From positions 1-5,914 of the forward strand of contig CAMZET010000097.1 in NCBI GenBank assembly GCA_947305825.1: DNA of 5,914 nucleotides, read 5' to 3'. The number at the start of each line of letters is the position of its first letter. Within the stretch, counting starts at the first letter, position 1. Positions 1 through 5,775 of this stretch are shown piece after piece. Source of the stretch: an uncultured Verrucomicrobiota bacterium. Lineage in GTDB: Bacteria; Verrucomicrobiota; Kiritimatiellia; RFP12; UBA1067. The position numbers and the translations under genes were made by a program. Below the pieces are notes generated by a model. The model was not told the origin of the DNA. It searched no databases and worked only from the letters and a program-made list of their open reading frames with translations.

Positions 1-69
1 CCGGGTATGGCGCTTGCTGGGTGCTGGAGCGTTCTCAAGCCGTCGCCGGGAGGCGTGAGGGGCCGCCTA

Positions 70-99
70 AAGCGTGGGCGGCGGGAATATGGTATAATA
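70..99 (+). promoter_or_regulatory. Predicted promoter of hisD (extended -10, near-leaderless)
   Basis: A perfect TATAAT lies at 93-98 and is preceded by TGG (90-92), giving the TGn extended -10 form. The usual distance from -10 to the start site puts transcription start at about 104-106, which is on or next to the hisD ATG at 106, so the mRNA would be leaderless or nearly so. At the -35 position, 17 bases upstream of the -10, stands AAGCGT (70-75), which is not the TTGACA consensus but matches the AAGCGC in the same place before adk. The 14-base core AATATGGTATAATA differs from the adk copy at one base. The start site itself is inferred. Confidence 0.75.
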
Positions 100-105
100 G
101 TGGAC

Positions 106-1401
106 ATGATACGGATAGTCAGAGCGAAAGACGAGGCGGTGGCGCGGTTCAACGCGCGTCCAGCGTTTCCGGACGAGGCGGAAGAGGCAGCGCGGGCGGT
201 GCTTGGAGAAATCCGGCGGCGCGGCGACGCGGCTGTGGCGGAAGCGGTGGCGAAGTTCGAGGGTGCGCGGCTGGAGCCCTCGCAGTTCCGGCTTGACGTG
301 CCGGACGCGGAGGCGCTGGCCGCTTCTCTGCCGGCGAGGGTCGTCGGGGCGGTGAAGCTCGCGCACGCGAACGTGAAGAGGTTTTCGGAGGCGTCGCTGC
401 GGCGTCCGTGGAGTGCCGGCACCGAGCACGGCGGCGAATACGGCGAATATTTCTCGCCGATGGAGCGCGTGGGCGTCTACATTCCGGGCGGCACGGCGCC
501 GCTCGTTTCCACGGCAATCCACACGGTGACGCTGGCGAAAGCGGCGGGCGTGCGCGAAATCGTCGCCTGCACGCCGGCGGGCAAGACCGGCGAGGTCAAC
601 CCGGTCCTCGTCTACGCGCTGGCACTCGCCGGAGCGACGGAAATATACCGCGTCGGCGGCATCCAGGCAATCGGCATGATGGCGTTCGGCACGGCGACGT
701 GCCGGAAGGTCGAGAAAATCGCGGGTCCCGGCAATGCGTTCGTCACGGCGGCGAAGCGCCAGGTCTACGGTTTCGCCGCGATTGACCAGGTTGCCGGCCC
801 GAGCGAAATCGCCGTCCTGGCCGACGACGCGGCGAAGGCGTCGTGGGTTGCGGCCGACCTCCTTTCGCAGGCGGAGCACGGCAGCGGCTGGGAACGCTCG
901 CTCTGCGTGTGCCTTTCCGAGGGCGCGGCCAACGCCATACTCGGCGAAGTCCTCCGCCAGAAGGAGGCTCTTCCGCGCAAGGCGCTCGTCGAGCGCGTGA
1001 TAGAGCGCGACGGCATCCTCATCGTGGTCGCTTCGTCGCTGGACGAGGCGTTCGGCGTCGTGAACGGATTCGCGCCGGAGCATCTGGAGATTATTGCGGA
1101 AGGAATGGGAGTGGAGGAAGTGCGGCGTCGCGTGACGGCGGCCGGGGCCATATTCGTCGGCCCCTGGACGCCGGAATCGTCGGGCGATTTCGTGGCGGGT
1201 CCGAGCCACGTGCTGCCGACGGGAGGCGCAGCCAGGATGTTCAGCGGCCTGACGCCGGACGATTTCCGCCGCCGCCACTCTTTCGTGTCGCTCTCGCGCG
1301 AAGACCTCGCCGCCTCGCGCGACGCCATCGAGGCGTTCGCCGAGGTCGAGGGGCTTGGCGCACACGGCCGCGCCGCCACCATCCGGTTCGAAGACCTGTA
1401 G
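106..1401 (+). CDS. hisD: Histidinol dehydrogenase
   Basis: This cytosolic enzyme catalyses the last two steps of histidine synthesis, oxidising L-histidinol to L-histidine with two NAD+. The product is 431 residues, the usual family length, and matches along its whole length. Expected zinc ligands are Q255 and H258 (in SQAEHG), D361 (SGDF) and H420 (GLGAHGRAA). The catalytic pair is E325-H326 in FAPEHLE. Other family blocks are YIPGGTAPLVST (125-136), IAGPGNAFV (205-213) and GPSHVLPTGG (365-374). I chose ATG 106 because the protein then begins in the family-typical way. The in-frame ATG at 7 would add 33 unmatched residues and would put the TATAAT inside the gene. There is no Shine-Dalgarno sequence; the perfect -10 box sits 7 bases upstream. 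It appears to be first in a unit with the acyltransferase, folE and the phosphorylase. No other his gene is in view. Confidence 0.96.
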   Translation: MIRIVRAKDEAVARFNARPAFPDEAEEAARAVLGEIRRRGDAAVAEAVAKFEGARLEPSQFRLDVPDAEALAASLPARVVGAVKLAHANVKRFSEASLRRPWSAGTEHGGEYGEYFSPMERVGVYIPGGTAPLVSTAIHTVTLAKAAGVREIVACTPAGKTGEVNPVLVYALALAGATEIYRVGGIQAIGMMAFGTATCRKVEKIAGPGNAFVTAAKRQVYGFAAIDQVAGPSEIAVLADDAAKASWVAADLLSQAEHGSGWERSLCVCLSEGAANAILGEVLRQKEALPRKALVERVIERDGILIVVASSLDEAFGVVNGFAPEHLEIIAEGMGVEEVRRRVTAAGAIFVGPWTPESSGDFVAGPSHVLPTGGAARMFSGLTPDDFRRRHSFVSLSREDLAASRDAIEAFAEVEGLGAHGRAATIRFEDL

Positions 1402-1409
1402 TTTATTAA

Positions 1410-1420
1410 AGGAAGGGGAG
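1410..1420 (+). promoter_or_regulatory. Ribosome binding site of the acyltransferase gene
   Basis: A purine-rich AGGAAGGGGAG ends 8 bases before the ATG at 1429. It is one of the clearest Shine-Dalgarno sequences in the window and lies wholly in the 27-base gap after hisD. It supports the 1429 start and contrasts with hisD, which has none. Confidence 0.75.
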
Positions 1421-1428
1421 TCGGCGCA

Positions 1429-2247
1429 ATGAACCTGCTGCAGCGCAAGGCGTATTCGATTGGCGCGGGACTGGCGGCGCTAGTCTGGCCGCTTTTCCCG
1501 AAGCGCCGGCGCATCTCCGTCGAAAACCTGCTGCGTGGCGGCGTCGCCAGCGACGAAGGCGAGGCCCGCCGCCTCGCTAAGGCCGCCTGGTGCCATTTGC
1601 CGGGCCACATCGCCGAGGCCCTGTTCGTCCCGCAGGTTATCAACGCCTCCAACTGGCGCGAGCACCTCGACGTCGAGGGCGCGGACCCAGACGCCGTCAG
1701 ACTCCTCCTCGACGAGACCGACAAGCCCATAATCCTCGTCAGCGCGCACCACGGCGTCTGGGAGGCCGCCACCAACCTCCTCTCGTTCGCCCGCCCGATG
1801 ATTGCCATCGCACGCGTCATGAACTCCAAGCTCGTCGCAAACTGGCTGCGCAAGCACCATTTCCGCGGCAAAATCACGGTAATCGACAAGAACCGCGGTT
1901 TCACGCCGGAGATTCTGCGGCAGTGGCGCGACGAGCGTTCCGCCATGACTATCCTCATCGACCAGCACACCGGCAAGGGGGCGAGGCTGAAATTCTTCGG
2001 GCGCCCGGCGCGGACTTTCACGTCCGCCACGCGCCTGGCGATTCGCACAGGCGCGCCGATTGTCGTCGGCTCCTTCGTCCGCATCGCGCCGTTCCGATAC
2101 AAACTCGTCGGCGGACCTCCGCTCTCTTTCCCGAAAGACGCCGACCGCGACCAGGCCACGCAATTGCTCAACGACCGTTTGGAGGCCGCCATCCGCGCCT
2201 ATCCCGAACAGTATTTGTGGTGCCATCGCCGCTGGCGCGACGATTGA
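1429..2247 (+). CDS. LpxL/HtrB-family lipid A (lysophospholipid) acyltransferase
   Basis: Members of this family work at the inner face of the inner membrane and move an acyl chain from acyl-ACP onto a lipid A precursor; some act on other lipids. The product is 272 residues, somewhat shorter than E. coli LpxL (about 306). Near the N-terminus is a hydrophobic stretch (about 8-24, rich in A, G, L and V) that probably anchors it in the membrane, followed by basic residues (KRRR, 25-28). The catalytic HX4E motif is present as H107-x4-E112 in SAHHGVWE. Downstream come [17 protein letters not shown] (178-194) and [14 protein letters not shown] (201-214). The C-terminus, [13 protein letters not shown], matches the family's usual PEQ-W-HRRW ending. 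Its Shine-Dalgarno sequence is strong and hisD ends 27 bases upstream, so co-transcription is likely. The family is clear; whether it adds the first or second secondary acyl chain, and which fatty acid, cannot be read here, so I give no symbol. Confidence 0.9.
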   Translation: MNLLQRKAYSIGAGLAALVWPLFPKRRRISVENLLRGGVASDEGEARRLAKAAWCHLPGHIAEALFVPQVINASNWREHLDVEGADPDAVRLLLDETDKPIILVSAHHGVWEAATNLLSFARPMIAIARVMNSKLVANWLRKHHFRGKITVIDKNRGFTPEILRQWRDERSAMTILIDQHTGKGARLKFFGRPARTFTSATRLAIRTGAPIVVGSFVRIAPFRYKLVGGPPLSFPKDADRDQATQLLNDRLEAAIRAYPEQYLWCHRRWRDD

Positions 2248-2280
2248 CGCCTCTCCAGAAAACTTGCTTCCACAGCATTC

Positions 2281-2304
2281 GACGAACTGACGAATTGACG
2301 AACA
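2281..2304 (+). repeat. Period-8 tandem repeat abutting the folE start
   Basis: Three head-to-tail copies of an 8-mer occur: GACGAACT, GACGAATT and GACGAACA. The last one runs into the A of the folE ATG. They lie in the 56-base gap between the acyltransferase stop and folE. This stretch is A-rich and low in GC compared with its surroundings, and contains no recognisable Shine-Dalgarno sequence. It may be an unstructured translation leader, a protein-binding site or a chance slippage product; the sequence does not decide. Confidence 0.6.
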
Positions 2305-2882
2305 TGGACAACAGCAACCAACCGAATGAAGCGAAAATCGCGGCGCTCGTGAAGCAGCTCCTCGTCGAACTCGGCGAAGACCCGGAGCGCGAAGGCCTCC
2401 TCAAAACCCCGGAGCGCGTCGCCAAATCCCTCGCCTTCCTAACGAGAGGATACCGCCAGAACATCAAGGATGTCGTAAACGGCGCCCTCTTCCAGAGCGG
2501 CACCAACCACATGGTAATCCTCAAAGACATAGAGTTCTATTCCATGTGCGAGCACCACATGCTGCCGTTCTACGGGCAGTGCGACATCGGCTACATTTCG
2601 AAGGGCAAGGTTCTGGGCGTCTCGAAACTCGCCCGCATCGTGGACATGTTCGCTCGCCGGCTGCAAATCCAGGAACGAATGACCGAGGAAATCGCCAACG
2701 CCATAATGGAGGAAGTGGACGCGGAAGGCGTCGGCGTCGTGTGCCGCGCGCGCCACCTCTGCATGATGGCCCGCGGCGTCGAAAAGCAGAACTCCGAAAT
2801 GACTACTTCCGCCGTGCTCGGCACGTTCCGTTCCGATTCGCGCGTCCGCGAGGAATTCCTTTCGCTCATATCGAAGCGCTGA
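2304..2882 (+). CDS. folE: GTP cyclohydrolase I (FolE type)
   Basis: This zinc enzyme opens and rearranges GTP to 7,8-dihydroneopterin triphosphate plus formate. It is the entry step to folate and, in many bacteria, to queuosine-type deazapurines. The product is 192 residues and matches the classic FolE (type IA) family. Zinc ligands are C82 and H85 in [11 protein letters not shown] and C153 in [11 protein letters not shown], corresponding to E. coli C110, H113 and C181. H84 and H151 match the catalytic histidines. Other family blocks are TPERVAKS (35-42), [15 protein letters not shown] (107-121) and QERMTEEIA (123-131). The short N-terminal region before residue 13 is variable. ATG 2304 has no Shine-Dalgarno sequence; an in-frame TTG at 2295 is a less likely start. 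The stop is 5 bases from the next gene's ATG, so the two are probably translated together. Confidence 0.96.
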   Translation: MDNSNQPNEAKIAALVKQLLVELGEDPEREGLLKTPERVAKSLAFLTRGYRQNIKDVVNGALFQSGTNHMVILKDIEFYSMCEHHMLPFYGQCDIGYISKGKVLGVSKLARIVDMFARRLQIQERMTEEIANAIMEEVDAEGVGVVCRARHLCMMARGVEKQNSEMTTSAVLGTFRSDSRVREEFLSLISKR

Positions 2883-2887
2883 AAGCC

Positions 2888-4186
2888 ATGAACACGGTAA
2901 AGCAGCTTCTGGAAAAGAAGCGCGAGGGCAAGGCTCTCGGAAGCGCCGAAATCCGCTCCCTCGTGGAGGGATTCGTCGGCGGGGGCGTGCCGGACTACCA
3001 GATGAGCGCGTTCGCGATGGCCGTGTGCTGCCGCGGCATGACGGAGCGCGAAACGGCGGACTTGACGGACGCCATGATGCGTTCCGGCGCGGTGCTGGAA
3101 TGGGGCGCGGCCGACGGCGGCGGGCTTCCCACCGCCGACAAGCATTCCACCGGCGGCGTCGGCGACAAGTACTCTTTCGTGATTCAGCCGCTCGCCGCCG
3201 CATGCGGCCTGCGCGTGCCGTCTCTCGTCGGGCGGGGCCTGGGCCACACCGGCGGCACCGCCGACAAGCTCGAAAGCATCCCCGGCTACAACGCCTCGCT
3301 TTCGCTCGAAGGCTTCCAGCGCGTCGTCAACGACGTCGGCGTTTCCATGACGACGCAGACGGAAGAAATCTGCCCGGCCGACAAGAAGCTCTACGCGCTG
3401 CGCGACGTGACGGGCACCGTCGCCTCCATACCGCTCATAACGGCATCGATTCTCTCGAAGAAGCTGGCCGAGGGGGTGGGGACGCTCGTGTTCGACGTGA
3501 AATGCGGTCGCGGGGCGTTCATGAAGACCGAGGAGGAGGCTCAGGCGCTGGCGGAATCGCTTGTTTCCGGTGCGAGGGCCGCCGGGCGAACAGCCTTCGC
3601 TCGCGTCACCGACATGTCGGCGCCGCTTGGATACGCGGTGGGCAACGCGAACGAGATAGAGGAGGCGCTGTCCACTCTCGGAGCGAAGGAGGAGGCGGCG
3701 GCCGGCGTCGCGCCGATGGGTTCCGAGGAGACTGGGCTTTGCGTGGAGTTCGCGGCGCAGATGGTGTCGCTCGCGCGTTCGATGCCGCTCGACGAGGCGC
3801 GTTCGCTTGCGCAAGAGCGACTGGCGAGCGGTGCGGCGCTCGGAAAGTTCGAGGCGATGGTGGCCGCGCACGGCGGCGACCTCGACGCCTTCCGCCGCGA
3901 GCGACGCAAAGTGCGCCTTCACCGCTGGCGCATTTCCGCCATGAGGTCGGGGCGCATAACCGGCATCGACGCGCTCGCCGTCGCCGAGGCCGCGCTCATG
4001 CTCGGCGCCGGCAGGGAACGCGCCGGCGACGCCATCGACCCGCACGCCGGCATCAACTTCGCCGTCAAGCGCGGCGACCGCGTCGCCGTCGGCGCCACGC
4101 TCGCCACGCTCGCCACCGCCTCCAGGCAGGACGCCCTGGAACGCGCCGCCGCCAAAATCTTTTCCGCCGTCTCCGTCGGCGGCTAG
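2888..4186 (+). CDS. deoA: Thymidine / pyrimidine-nucleoside phosphorylase
   Basis: The enzyme splits thymidine (and in some members uridine) with phosphate into the free base and (deoxy)ribose-1-phosphate, for pyrimidine salvage in the cytosol. The product is 432 residues, normal for the family, with the expected domains: a helical part at about 1-65, the alpha/beta core, and the C-terminal domain at about 345-425. Visible motifs are DKHSTGGVGDK (84-94), GRGLGHTGGTADKLESIPG (115-133), PADKKLYALRD (163-173), SIPLITASILSKK (180-192) and DVKCGRGAFMKT (203-214). Base-binding R172, S187 and K191 and catalytic H86 match E. coli R171, S186, K190 and H85. Phosphate-site K85, S87, S96 and T124 are kept, but E. 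coli S113 is replaced by V114. ATG 2888 is 5 bases after folE and has only a weak Shine-Dalgarno sequence. Whether it is thymidine-specific (DeoA) or broad (Pdp) cannot be settled, so the symbol is tentative. Alanine codon choice changes abruptly near residue 330. Confidence 0.93.
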   Translation: MNTVKQLLEKKREGKALGSAEIRSLVEGFVGGGVPDYQMSAFAMAVCCRGMTERETADLTDAMMRSGAVLEWGAADGGGLPTADKHSTGGVGDKYSFVIQPLAAACGLRVPSLVGRGLGHTGGTADKLESIPGYNASLSLEGFQRVVNDVGVSMTTQTEEICPADKKLYALRDVTGTVASIPLITASILSKKLAEGVGTLVFDVKCGRGAFMKTEEEAQALAESLVSGARAAGRTAFARVTDMSAPLGYAVGNANEIEEALSTLGAKEEAAAGVAPMGSEETGLCVEFAAQMVSLARSMPLDEARSLAQERLASGAALGKFEAMVAAHGGDLDAFRRERRKVRLHRWRISAMRSGRITGIDALAVAEAALMLGAGRERAGDAIDPHAGINFAVKRGDRVAVGATLATLATASRQDALERAAAKIFSAVSVGG

Positions 4187-4226
4187 GCTCCTCGCCACCG
4201 CGTAAGCCGCGCCGCCGCGCTATTTT
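4177..4226 (+). terminator. Candidate intrinsic terminator after the phosphorylase gene
   Basis: CGGCGGC (4177-4183) can pair with GCCGCCG (4211-4217), and GGCT (4186-4189) with AGCC (4205-4208). Together they give a two-part hairpin of 11 pairs around a 15-base loop, followed 3 bases later by TATTTT (4221-4226). The 5' arm overlaps the stop codon region. It sits just upstream of the adk promoter, where a terminator would make sense. The loop is long and the T-tract short. A rival small hairpin (CCGCCG 4164-4169 with CGGCGG 4177-4182) uses the same bases. Confidence 0.4.
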
Positions 4227-4232
4227 GCCGCC

Positions 4233-4262
4233 AAGCGCACCGCACGATAATTTGGTATAATA
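4233..4262 (+). promoter_or_regulatory. Predicted promoter of adk (extended -10, near-leaderless)
   Basis: TATAAT at 4256-4261 is preceded by TGG (4253-4255), an extended -10. The adk ATG begins 10 bases after the box, so transcription should start at about 4267-4269, leaving a leader of only about 3-5 bases with no room for a Shine-Dalgarno sequence. AAGCGC (4233-4238) occupies the -35 position with a 17-base spacer, in register with AAGCGT before hisD. The core AATTTGGTATAATA matches the hisD copy at 13 of 14 bases. The two copies support each other, though the start site is inferred. Confidence 0.78.
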
Positions 4263-4271
4263 TCCGCTGCC

Positions 4272-4904
4272 ATGAATATAGTCATTTTACTCGGGGCCCC
4301 TGGATCGGGGAAAGGTACGGTGGCGGGCGCGCTCGCCGCCGCAGACGCTAACTTGAAGCACGTCTCGTCCGGCGACCTCCTGCGCGGCGCTATCGCAAAA
4401 GGCACGCCCGCCGGCGCCGAAGCCAAATCCTTCATGGAACGCGGCGAACTCGTCCCGGACGCGCTCATCGCCACCATGATAAAGGATGTCGTCGCCGAAA
4501 CTTCAGGCGACGTCACCATGCTTCTCGACGGCTTCCCGCGCAATCTCGCGCAAGCCGAAATCCTCGCCTCGATGGGTGCGCCTGTCTCCGCCGCCGTCCT
4601 CATCGACGTCCCGGACGAAATCATCCACGACCGCATCGCCGGCCGCCGCACCTGCCCGAAATGCAAGGCCGGCTACCACGTCCGCAATCTCCCGCCCAAA
4701 GTCGAGGGCGTCTGCGACAAGTGCGGCGCCGCCCTTACCGTCCGCAAGGACGACAACCCGGAGACCGTCCGCGACAGGCTCGTCGTCTACCACCGCGAAA
4801 CCGAACCGCTAATCGCCTACTACCGCGAACGCGGCGTCCTCAAGACCCTCGACGGCAATGCGGAGCCCGAGGCAATCGCGGACGCTTTCAGGAAACTGCT
4901 GTGA
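4272..4904 (+). CDS. adk: Adenylate kinase, zinc-binding LID type
   Basis: Cytosolic enzyme that interconverts ATP + AMP and 2 ADP, keeping adenylates in balance. The product is 210 residues, within the usual range. The P-loop GAPGSGKGT is at 8-16. The AMP-binding part follows: SSGDLLRGAI (32-41), then the DGFPRN block (86-91). The LID carries four cysteines spaced C128-x2-C131-x16-C148-x2-C151, the zinc-knuckle form, and is followed by RKDDNPETVRDRL (158-170). ATG 4272 is the only sensible start: the P-loop begins 7 residues later, and TATAAT lies 10 bases upstream. It is first in its unit and overlaps map by 4 bases. In many bacteria adk-map follows secY in the ribosomal protein operon. Here the pair is kept but follows a nucleoside phosphorylase gene and has its own promoter. 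Confidence 0.97.
   Translation: MNIVILLGAPGSGKGTVAGALAAADANLKHVSSGDLLRGAIAKGTPAGAEAKSFMERGELVPDALIATMIKDVVAETSGDVTMLLDGFPRNLAQAEILASMGAPVSAAVLIDVPDEIIHDRIAGRRTCPKCKAGYHVRNLPPKVEGVCDKCGAALTVRKDDNPETVRDRLVVYHRETEPLIAYYRERGVLKTLDGNAEPEAIADAFRKLL
4890..4894 (+). promoter_or_regulatory. Ribosome binding site of map
   Basis: AGGAA inside the end of adk stands 6 bases before the GTG at 4901. It decides that start: the GTG overlaps the adk TGA as GTGA, and the residues that follow begin the normal MetAP N-terminal helix. Confidence 0.65.
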
Positions 4905-5671
4905 AGGTAGACATAAAGACAAAGGCGCAAATCGACAGGATGCGCGAGGCGTGCCGGATGTCGGCGGAAATCCGCGACATCTGCGCGAACGCCGTCACGC
5001 CCGGCATGACCACGGCGGAAATCGACGAACTGGTAATCGATTACTGCGAGCGCAACAAGGTCCGGGCGAGCTTCTACCGCTACGCCGGCTATCCGGGGCA
5101 CATTTGCGTGTCAATCAACGAGGAAGTGATACACGGCATTCCATCGCGCCGCCGGATAATCCAGCCCGGCGACCTCGTGAAAACTGACGTCGGCATATTC
5201 AAGAACGGCTACAACGGCGACACGTCGCGCACGGTCGCCGTGAGCGTCACAGACCCGGAAGTCCTGCGCCTCGTCGAGACGACCAAAGCGTGCCTGAAGG
5301 CGGGCATCGCGGCGTGCGGGCCGGGCGTGCATCTCGGCGACGTCGGCTACGCGATACAGAAAGTCGCCGAGGATGCCGGCTTCGGCGTCGTGCGCGACTG
5401 GATTGGGCACGGCGTCGGCAGGGACGTCCATGAAGACCCGGAAGTCCCGAACTACGGCAAGCCGGGGACCAAGCTCGTCCTGCGTCCAGGCATGACGATT
5501 GCCATAGAGCCGATGATTACGATGACTAAGAAGGGCGAGAAGACGGACGTGCTGGAAGACAAGTGGACGGTGGTGACGCGCGACAGATGCCTGTCGGCGC
5601 ACTTCGAGCACACCGTTGCCATCACGGACGATGGATGCGAGATTTTGACTTTGCCGGCGGACTATCCCTGA
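4901..5671 (+). CDS. map: Methionine aminopeptidase, type I
   Basis: This two-metal peptidase removes the initiator Met from new proteins whose second residue is small, acting on chains emerging from the ribosome. The product is 256 residues, the size of a minimal bacterial type Ia enzyme, with no N-terminal zinc-finger extension. The metal ligands are all present: D96 (KTDVG), D107 (NGDTSR), H170 (IGHGVGR), E203 (AIEPM) and E236 (FEHT). H78 (VIHG) and H177 (VHEDP) fit the substrate-site histidines. YPGHICVSINEEVIHG (64-79) and RPGMTIAIEPM (195-205) are typical. The start is GTG, overlapping the adk stop by 4 bases with AGGAA upstream, so translation is probably coupled to adk. It ends at TGA 5669-5671, followed by about 100 non-coding bases. 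Confidence 0.96.
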   Translation: MKVDIKTKAQIDRMREACRMSAEIRDICANAVTPGMTTAEIDELVIDYCERNKVRASFYRYAGYPGHICVSINEEVIHGIPSRRRIIQPGDLVKTDVGIFKNGYNGDTSRTVAVSVTDPEVLRLVETTKACLKAGIAACGPGVHLGDVGYAIQKVAEDAGFGVVRDWIGHGVGRDVHEDPEVPNYGKPGTKLVLRPGMTIAIEPMITMTKKGEKTDVLEDKWTVVTRDRCLSAHFEHTVAITDDGCEILTLPADYP

Positions 5672-5720
5672 AGTCCCGCGGCCCGAAGGCGCTTCGGTCG
5701 AATGGCGGCTGATTGCCCGG

Positions 5721-5744
5721 GGCGGATGGTTCGCCGGTGTTTTT
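5721..5744 (+). terminator. Weak candidate terminator between map and the NAD kinase gene
   Basis: GGCGGA (5721-5726) can pair with TTCGCC (5730-5735), including one G-T pair, around a 3-base loop. It is followed by GGTG and then TTTTT (5740-5744). The stem is short. A second perfect stem nearby (CCGAAG 5683-5688 with CTTCGG 5692-5697, loop GCG) has no T-tract. If the structure works, the next gene needs its own promoter, and I see no TATAAT-like box between it and the GTG at 5776. Attenuation or partial read-through is equally possible. Confidence 0.35.
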
Positions 5745-5758
5745 CCAAGGAGCAGGAC

Positions 5759-5765
5759 GGGAGGA
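5759..5765 (+). promoter_or_regulatory. Ribosome binding site of the partial NAD kinase gene
   Basis: GGGAGGA lies 10 bases before the GTG at 5776. It favours that start over the in-frame GTG at 5737, which has no comparable purine tract. Confidence 0.55.
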
Positions 5766-5775
5766 CGTCAGGTTT

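Noticed and set aside
1..58. The tail of an upstream gene in frame 2, ending at TGA 56-58 (reads RVWRLLGAGAFSSRRREA).
   Set aside because: It is possible, but 18 residues without a motif cannot be told from chance in GC-rich DNA.
51..68. The small inverted repeat AGGCG / CGCCT as a terminator before hisD.
   Set aside because: It has only 5 pairs and no T-tract on either side.
7..105. An N-terminal extension of hisD starting at the in-frame ATG at 7.
   Set aside because: The 33 extra residues match nothing typical of HisD, and the perfect extended -10 box would then lie inside the gene.
67..1365. A 432-codon open frame on the minus strand opposite hisD.
   Set aside because: Its product is Arg/His-rich with no recognisable motif, and it mirrors the codon bias of hisD. 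High GC with C/G-ending codons leaves the antisense frame free of stops.
765..2192. A 475-codon minus-strand open frame across the hisD-acyltransferase junction.
   Set aside because: It spans two confident genes and has no recognisable domain; long shadows of this kind occur over every gene here.
2591..4198. A 535-codon minus-strand open frame opposite folE and the phosphorylase gene.
   Set aside because: It has a low-complexity Arg/Ala/Gly-rich product and lies over a gene with complete family motifs. It is a composition shadow.
4638..4673. The perfect 7-base inverted repeat GCCGGCC / GGCCGGC inside adk.
   Set aside because: It lies within conserved coding sequence at the zinc LID and is built of common Ala/Gly codons, so it is expected by composition.
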